A program made the translations under genes and the position numbers. Positions 56,446-64,000 of a DNA stretch of 64,000 nt are shown piece by piece. The DNA is taken from positions 1,178,001 to 1,242,000 of the forward strand of contig CAVWBH010000009.1 of NCBI GenBank assembly GCA_963753195.1, in the 5' to 3' direction. Position 1 is the first letter of the stretch; each line of letters starts with the position of its first letter. The DNA is from Palsa-504 sp963753195 (GTDB taxonomy: Bacteria > Actinomycetota > Actinomycetes > Streptosporangiales > Streptosporangiaceae). The notes under the pieces are model-generated. The model saw only the letters and a program-made list of their open reading frames with translations. It did no database searches and was not told the DNA's origin.

Positions 56446-56724
56446 CTATCGGCGACTGCGCCGGTCGTCCCTGATGTGACTGCGGAAGGTCCGCGTGGGC
56501 GCGAACTCGCCCAGCTTGTGACCCACCATCGACTCGGTGATGAACACCGGGATGTGCTTCCTGCCGTCATGAACCGCGATCGTGTGCCCGAGCATGTCCG
56601 GCACGATCATGGAACGCCTGGACCATGTCCTGATGACGGTTTTGGTTCCCCGCTCGTTCTGCACGTCCACCTTCTTCATCAGGTGGTCGTCGACGAACGG
56701 GCCCTTCTTAAGACTACGAGGCAT
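56446..56724 (-). CDS. rpsS: 30S ribosomal protein S19
   Basis: 92 residues. MPRSLKKGPFVDDHLMKKVD, IRTWSRRSMIVPDMLGHTIAVHDGRKHIPVFITESMVGHKLGEFAPTRTFRSH in outline: complete; 30S head protein that contacts S13 and the A-site tRNA. 9 bases before rplV and 12 after rplB. Confidence 0.98.
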   Translation of the reverse strand: MPRSLKKGPFVDDHLMKKVDVQNERGTKTVIRTWSRRSMIVPDMLGHTIAVHDGRKHIPVFITESMVGHKLGEFAPTRTFRSHIRDDRRSRR

Positions 56725-56736
56725 CGCGCGCTGTCC

Positions 56737-57570
56737 TTACCGCTTGTTCTTGCCGCGGCGGCGGCTGATCAGCCGGTCGCTAGGCTTGTGCGCCTGGCGG
56801 GTCCGGCCCTCCGGCTTGCCCCACGGGCTGACCGGGTGACGGCCGCCGGAGCTCTTGCCCTCGCCGCCGCCGAGCGGGTGGTCGACCGGGTTCATGGCCA
56901 CGCCGCGGACGGACGGGCGGACGCCCTTCCACCGGTTGCGGCCGGCCTTGCCGAGCTTGATGTTGCCCTGCTCGGCGTTGCCCACCTCGCCGACCGTGGC
57001 CCGGCAGGCCGCGTCCACCCGGCGGATCTCGCCGGACGGCATGCGCAGCTGGGCGTAGCCGCCTTCCTTGGCCAGCAGCTGGACCCCGGCCCCCGCGGAG
57101 CGGGCGATCTTCGCGCCGCCGCCGGGCCGGAGCTCGATGGCGTGCACCACGGTGCCGGTCGGGATGCTGCGCAGCGGCAGCGAGTTGCCCGGCTTGATGT
57201 CCGCGCCGGTGCCGGCCTCCACGGTGTCCCCCGCGGACAGGCCCTGCGGGCAGATGATGTAGCGCTTCTCGCCGTCGGCGAAGTGCAGCAGCGCGATCCG
57301 CGCGGTGCGGTTCGGGTCGTACTCGATGTGCGCGACCTTGGCCGGCACGCCGTCCTTGTCCGCGCGCCGGAAGTCGATCAGCCGGTAGGACCGCTTGTGG
57401 CCGCCGCCCTGGTGCCGGGCGGTGACGCGGCCGTGCACGTTCCGGCCGCCGCGCGAGTGCAGCGGGCGCACGAGCGACTTCTCCGGCTCATCCCTGGTGA
57501 TCTCAGAGAAGTCCGAACCGCTCGCGCCGCGCCGCCCCGGGGTGGTCGGCTTGTACTTACGGATAGCCAT
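56737..57570 (-). CDS. rplB: 50S ribosomal protein L2
   Basis: 277 residues from ATG 57570. AIRKYKPTTPGRRGASGSDF, RNVHGRVTARHQGGGHKRSYRLIDFRR, VVHAIELRPGGGAKIARSAGAGVQL, GNAEQGNIKLGKAGRNRWKGVRPSVRGVAMNPVDHPLGGGEGKSSGG with the conserved His near the peptidyl-transferase centre, and PVSPWGKPEG. Complete. Confidence 0.98.
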   Translation of the reverse strand: MAIRKYKPTTPGRRGASGSDFSEITRDEPEKSLVRPLHSRGGRNVHGRVTARHQGGGHKRSYRLIDFRRADKDGVPAKVAHIEYDPNRTARIALLHFADGEKRYIICPQGLSAGDTVEAGTGADIKPGNSLPLRSIPTGTVVHAIELRPGGGAKIARSAGAGVQLLAKEGGYAQLRMPSGEIRRVDAACRATVGEVGNAEQGNIKLGKAGRNRWKGVRPSVRGVAMNPVDHPLGGGEGKSSGGRHPVSPWGKPEGRTRQAHKPSDRLISRRRGKNKR

Positions 57571-57587
57571 GTCTGGTCGCGTCTCCC

Positions 57588-57881
57588 TTAGGCGCCGAAG
57601 ATATCGATGCGGTCCCCCGCGGCGAGGGTCACGATCGCCCGCTTGATGTCCGGCCGCTTGCCCCATCCGAACCGGGTACGCCTGCGCTTGCCGACCCGGT
57701 TCACGGTGTTGACCCCAGTCACCTTCACCCCGAACACGGCCTCGACGGCCTGCCTGATCTGGGTCTTGTTGGCGTCAGGGGCGACGACGAAGGTGTACTT
57801 GCCCTCGTCGAGCAGCCCGTAGCTCTTCTCCGAGACAACCGGCCGCAGCAGGATGTCCCTCGGGTTGGTGTCCCGGCTCAC
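57588..57881 (-). CDS. rplW: 50S ribosomal protein L23
   Basis: 97 residues from GTG 57881 (GGGAGC upstream). RDILLRPVVSEKSYGLLDEGKYTFVVAPDANKTQIRQAVEAVFGVKVTGVNTVNRVGKRRRTRFGWGKRPDIKRAIVTLAAGDRIDIF in outline: complete; docking site for trigger factor and SRP at the tunnel exit. Confidence 0.97.
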   Translation of the reverse strand: MSRDTNPRDILLRPVVSEKSYGLLDEGKYTFVVAPDANKTQIRQAVEAVFGVKVTGVNTVNRVGKRRRTRFGWGKRPDIKRAIVTLAAGDRIDIFGA

Positions 57882-58518
57882 TGGCCCGCTCCCTTCGTCC
57901 GGTCCTGGCGACGAACGCCGTCAGGGCCTGCTCGGTGAAGACGACGTGGTCGCTGGCCAGCACGTCGTAGGTGTTGAGCTGGTCCTCGGTGAGCACGTGC
58001 ACGCTGGGCACGTTCCGCAGCGACTTGAAGGTCAGCTCGTCATCGCGGTGCGAGACCACGAGGACCGGGCGGCCCAGCTCGCCGACGGCGCTGACCAGCA
58101 CGGCCAGCGCGTCCTTGGTCTTGGGTACGTCGCCGGCGACGAAGCCGCTGACGACCAGGACCCGGCCGTGGCTGAGCCGGTCGGACAGCGCGCCGCGCAG
58201 CGCGGCGACCTTCATCTTCTTCGGCGTCCGCTGCGCGTAGGAGCGCGGCACCGGGCCGTGGACGACGCCGCCGCCGGTGTACTGGGGCGCCCGCAGCGAG
58301 CCCTGGCGGGCCCGCCCGGTGCCCTTCTGGCGGTACGGCTTCTTGCCGCCGCCGCGGACCTCGCCGCGGGTCTTGACCGCGTGCGTACCCTGCCGGGCCG
58401 CCGCCTGCTGGGCCACCACGACCTGGTGGATCAGCGGCACGTTCACCTTGGCGGCGAAGATCTCCTCCGGCAGCTCAACCGTCTTGCCCTGCGCGCCGAT
58501 GACGCTGAGCTCGGTCAT
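57775..58518 (-). CDS. rplD: 50S ribosomal protein L4, 3' end probably frame-shifted
   Basis: 247 residues as read. The core is complete: VNVPLIHQVVVAQQAAARQGTHAVKTRGEVRGGGKKPYRQKGTGRARQGSLRAPQYTGGGVVHGP in outline (tunnel loop), then VLVVSGF and VHVLTEDQLNTYDVLASDHVVFTEQALTAFVAR. The last 37 or so residues are read out of the start of rplW in another frame, a 107-base overlap that is odd for ribosomal genes. In a third frame a TGA at 57880-57878 overlaps the rplW GTG (GTGA), the expected end. L4 starts on the rplC stop (TGATG). Confidence 0.93.
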   Translation of the reverse strand: MTELSVIGAQGKTVELPEEIFAAKVNVPLIHQVVVAQQAAARQGTHAVKTRGEVRGGGKKPYRQKGTGRARQGSLRAPQYTGGGVVHGPVPRSYAQRTPKKMKVAALRGALSDRLSHGRVLVVSGFVAGDVPKTKDALAVLVSAVGELGRPVLVVSHRDDELTFKSLRNVPSVHVLTEDQLNTYDVLASDHVVFTEQALTAFVARTGRRERASEPGHQPEGHPAAAGCLGEELRAARRGQVHLRRRP

Positions 58519-59183
58519 CAGGATTCACCCCCACGCTCTGGAAGGCCCTTGGCCGCGCTGCGGACCAGGACGACTCGGCCGCTCGGGCCAGGCACCGCGC
58601 CCTTGATCAGGAGCAGCCCGCGCTCGGCGTCGACGGCATGCACGGTGAGGGACTGCGCGGTGGTCCGCATGCCGCCCATCCGGCCCGCCATCCGCACGCC
58701 CTTGAACACCCGGCCGGGCGTCGCGCACGCGCCGATGGACCCGGGCGAGCGGTGCTTGCGCTGGGTGCCGTGCGAGGAGCTGAGGCCCTTGAAGCCATGC
58801 CGCTTCATGACGCCCGCGAAGCCCTTGCCCTTGCTCTTGCCGGTCACGTCGACCTTCTGCCCGCTGGCGAACACCTCGGCGGTGAGCTCCTGCCCGAGCG
58901 TGTACTCCGACGCGTCGTCGGTGCGCAGCTCGGCCAGGTAGCGGCGCGGAGTCAGCCCGGCCTTGGCGAACACGCCGCTGACCGGCTTGTTCACCTTGCG
59001 CGGATCGATCTCGCCGAAGCCGAACTGCACGGCCGAGTACCCGTCGCGGTCCGGGGTCCGCACGGCCGTCACCACGCACGGCCCGGCCGCCACGACCGTG
59101 ACCGGCACGATCTGCCCGGCGTCGTTGAAGACCTGGGTCATGCCGAGCTTGGTGCCCAGGATCCCTTTGATCTGCTTGCTCAT
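58518..59183 (-). CDS. rplC: 50S ribosomal protein L3
   Basis: 221 residues. KGILGTKLGMTQVFNDAGQIVPVTVVAAGPCVVT, VDVTGKSKGKGFAGVMKRHGFKGLSSSHGTQRKHRSPGSIGACATPGRVFKGVRMAGRMGG in outline, with the W-finger/extension region next to the peptidyl-transferase centre. Complete; 13 bases after rpsJ. Confidence 0.98.
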   Translation of the reverse strand: MSKQIKGILGTKLGMTQVFNDAGQIVPVTVVAAGPCVVTAVRTPDRDGYSAVQFGFGEIDPRKVNKPVSGVFAKAGLTPRRYLAELRTDDASEYTLGQELTAEVFASGQKVDVTGKSKGKGFAGVMKRHGFKGLSSSHGTQRKHRSPGSIGACATPGRVFKGVRMAGRMGGMRTTAQSLTVHAVDAERGLLLIKGAVPGPSGRVVLVRSAAKGLPERGGES

Positions 59184-59196
59184 GTCGGTGCGTTCC

Positions 59197-59505
59197 TCAG
59201 AGCTTGATCTCGATGTCGACGCCGGCCGGCAGGTCGAGGCGCATCAGCGAGTCCACCGTCTTCGGCGTCGGGTCGAGGATGTCGATCAGCCGCTTGTGCG
59301 TCCGCATCTCGAAGTGCTCGCGCGAGTCCTTGTACTTGTGCGGAGAGCGGATGACGCAGTACACGTTCTTCTCGGTCGGCAGCGGCACCGGGCCAGCCAC
59401 CCGCGCGCCAGTCCGCGTCACGGTGTCGACGATCTTCCGCGCCGAGCTGTCGATGACCTCATGGTCATATGCCTTGAGCCGGATGCGGATCTTCTGTCCC
59501 GCCAT
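59197..59505 (-). CDS. rpsJ: 30S ribosomal protein S10
   Basis: 102 residues. MAGQKIRIRLKAYDHEVIDSSARKIVDTVTRTGARVAGPVPLPTEKNVYCVIRSPHKYKDSREHFEMRTHKRLIDILDPTPKTVDSLMRLDLPAGVDIEIKL in outline: complete S10/NusE, which also joins antitermination complexes. Opens the S10 run, 100 bases after tuf, with a hairpin between. Confidence 0.98.
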   Translation of the reverse strand: MAGQKIRIRLKAYDHEVIDSSARKIVDTVTRTGARVAGPVPLPTEKNVYCVIRSPHKYKDSREHFEMRTHKRLIDILDPTPKTVDSLMRLDLPAGVDIEIKL

Positions 59506-59558
59506 ATTGGCCTCGGTGTCCTTCGCTTAGTCAGTCCGCTACGTCCTGAGGTCTTCAC

Positions 59559-59596
59559 GCTGCGGCGGCCGGACCGGCCGGCCCGGCCGCCGCAGC
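59559..59596 (-). terminator. 14-bp hairpin behind tuf
   Basis: GCTGCGGCGGCCGG (59559-59572) pairs exactly with 59583-59596; the 10-base loop contains another CCGGCCGG palindrome. It lies 10 bases after the tuf stop, between tuf and rpsJ, so the str and S10 groups are probably separate transcripts at least in part. Confidence 0.7.
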
Positions 59597-59605
59597 TGAC
59601 GACCC

Positions 59606-60799
<1,194 letters not shown>

Positions 60800-60868
60800 T
60801 GAATTCTCCTCGTTGGTTGCTGATCCACCCGGTTAGGCTTCACGGTCCGGGGCCGTACTGATTGCTGG

Positions 60869-62966
<2,098 letters not shown>

Positions 62967-63010
62967 GATTCCTCGTTCTCGTAAGTGTCGGTTCTCGAAA
63001 AGTCTTGCGT

Positions 63011-63481
63011 TTACCAGCGGTAGTGGGCGAAGGCCTTGTTGGACTCGGCCATCTTGTGGGTGTCCTCGCGCCGCTTCACGCTGGCGCCGAGGCCGTTGCT
63101 GGCGTCGAGCAGCTCGTTCATGAGCCGCTCGGTCATGGTCTTCTCCCGGCGGTTCCTGGCGTAGGCCACGATCCAGCGCAGCGCCAGCGTGGTGCTGCGG
63201 GACGCACGGACCTCGACCGGCACCTGGTAGGTGGCGCCGCCCACGCGGCGGCTCTTGACCTCCAGGGTCGGCTTGACGTTGTCCAGGGCGCGCTTGAGGG
63301 TGATCACCGGGTCGTTGCCGGTCTTGTCCCGGCACCCCTCGAGCGCTCCGTACACGATGTGCTCGGCCAGCGAGCGCTTGCCGTCCTTGAGCACCTTGTT
63401 GGCGAGCGCGGTGACAAGCGGCGAGCCGTAGACCGGATCGGTGACAAGCTGCCGCTTCGTCGCGGGACCCTTGCGAGGCAT
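63011..63481 (-). CDS. rpsG: 30S ribosomal protein S7
   Basis: 156 residues from ATG 63481, one base after the rpsL stop. MPRKGPATKRQLVTDPVYGSPLVTALANKVLKDGKRSLAEHIVYGAL, then ALDNVKPTLEVKSRRVGGATYQVPVEVRASRSTTLALRWIVAYARNRREKTMTERLMNELLDASNG and KRREDTHKMAESNKAFAHYRW, in outline. Complete; nucleates the 30S head. Confidence 0.98.
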   Translation of the reverse strand: MPRKGPATKRQLVTDPVYGSPLVTALANKVLKDGKRSLAEHIVYGALEGCRDKTGNDPVITLKRALDNVKPTLEVKSRRVGGATYQVPVEVRASRSTTLALRWIVAYARNRREKTMTERLMNELLDASNGLGASVKRREDTHKMAESNKAFAHYRW

Positions 63482-63482
63482 C

Positions 63483-63857
<375 letters not shown>

Positions 63858-63922
63858 CCGCGTCTCCGTCTTTCCGTCGTTGCGGCCCGCGCGTCGCGCG
63901 CGAGCCCCGTCACGTTCTGTGC

Positions 63923-63952
63923 TAGTAAGCCTTGAGGTCGCTAACCGGCCAA
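63923..63952 (-). promoter_or_regulatory. possible promoter of the str operon
   Basis: On the minus strand, TTGGCC (63952-63947) and TTACTA (63928-63923) are spaced by 18 bases, a fair match to a housekeeping -35/-10 pair in a high-GC genome. It would give a leader of about 60 bases before rpsL. The rest of 63858-64000 shows no gene. Confidence 0.3.
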
Positions 63953-64000
63953 GGGCCCTGAACAGGACCCGCCCGACCGCCTAGCCTGGGATTTCTCGTC

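Noticed and set aside
63858..64000. A tRNA or rpoC end at the right edge
   Set aside because: No tRNA-like arms were found and no minus-strand frame with RpoC motifs is visible in 143 bases.

Overview
The window is a high-GC actinobacterial chromosome segment. The markers are a complete conservon (NIT-domain kinase, roadblock, DUF742, small GTPase), a DUF397 + XRE/DUF5753 + anti-sigma-like ATPase cluster, a BldC-like regulator, GTG/TTG starts, and actinobacterial ribosomal operon order with Cys-rich (C+) S4, S14 and L36. A Streptosporangiales/Trebonia-like soil actinomycete is my best guess (inference only).

Left part (1-14.6 kb), mixed: end of a FUSC membrane protein; two small unknown proteins; a multispan membrane protein; a two-helix K+ channel whose frame is broken; a small 2-TM protein; three overlapping small genes led by a BldC/MerR-like protein; a TetR regulator; the methylcitrate cycle operon prpD-prpB-prpC (propionyl-CoA use) with a stand-alone B12-binding protein upstream; an LCP cell-wall ligase; a DUF6542 membrane protein; and the helicase pcrA.

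Middle (14.8-32.5 kb), accessory and signalling: the conservon cvnABCD; an abaA/whiJ-type cluster; an unusual minus-strand unit of a flavin amine oxidase, an 834-aa two-TM protein of unknown family and a GNAT, joined by in-frame repeats and overlaps; a PIG-L deacetylase; a form II (AYRGAGR) molybdenum hydroxylase operon coxS-coxL-coxM followed by coxG; and a nitroreductase remnant with an internal deletion.

Right part (32.5-64 kb), housekeeping, almost all minus strand (transcription runs from high to low coordinates). From the right end: rpsL-rpsG-fusA-tuf (str), rpsJ to rpsQ (S10), rplN to secY-adk-map (spc), a DUF1707 gene, infA-rpmJ-rpsM-rpsK-rpsD-rpoA-rplQ (alpha), truA, rplM-rpsI, then the NAD(P)HX-repair, alanine racemase and t6A group nnrD-alr-tsaE-(membrane protein)-tsaB-rimI-tsaD.

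Two overall points. First, RpsL carries Arg at position 88 in place of the near-universal Lys, the classical streptomycin-resistance substitution. Second, several conserved genes (K+ channel, nnrD, truA, rplD 3' end and the essential fusA) are each broken by a one-base shift, which points to unpolished sequence rather than real gene decay. No tRNA, rRNA, CRISPR array, insertion sequence or prophage was recognised.
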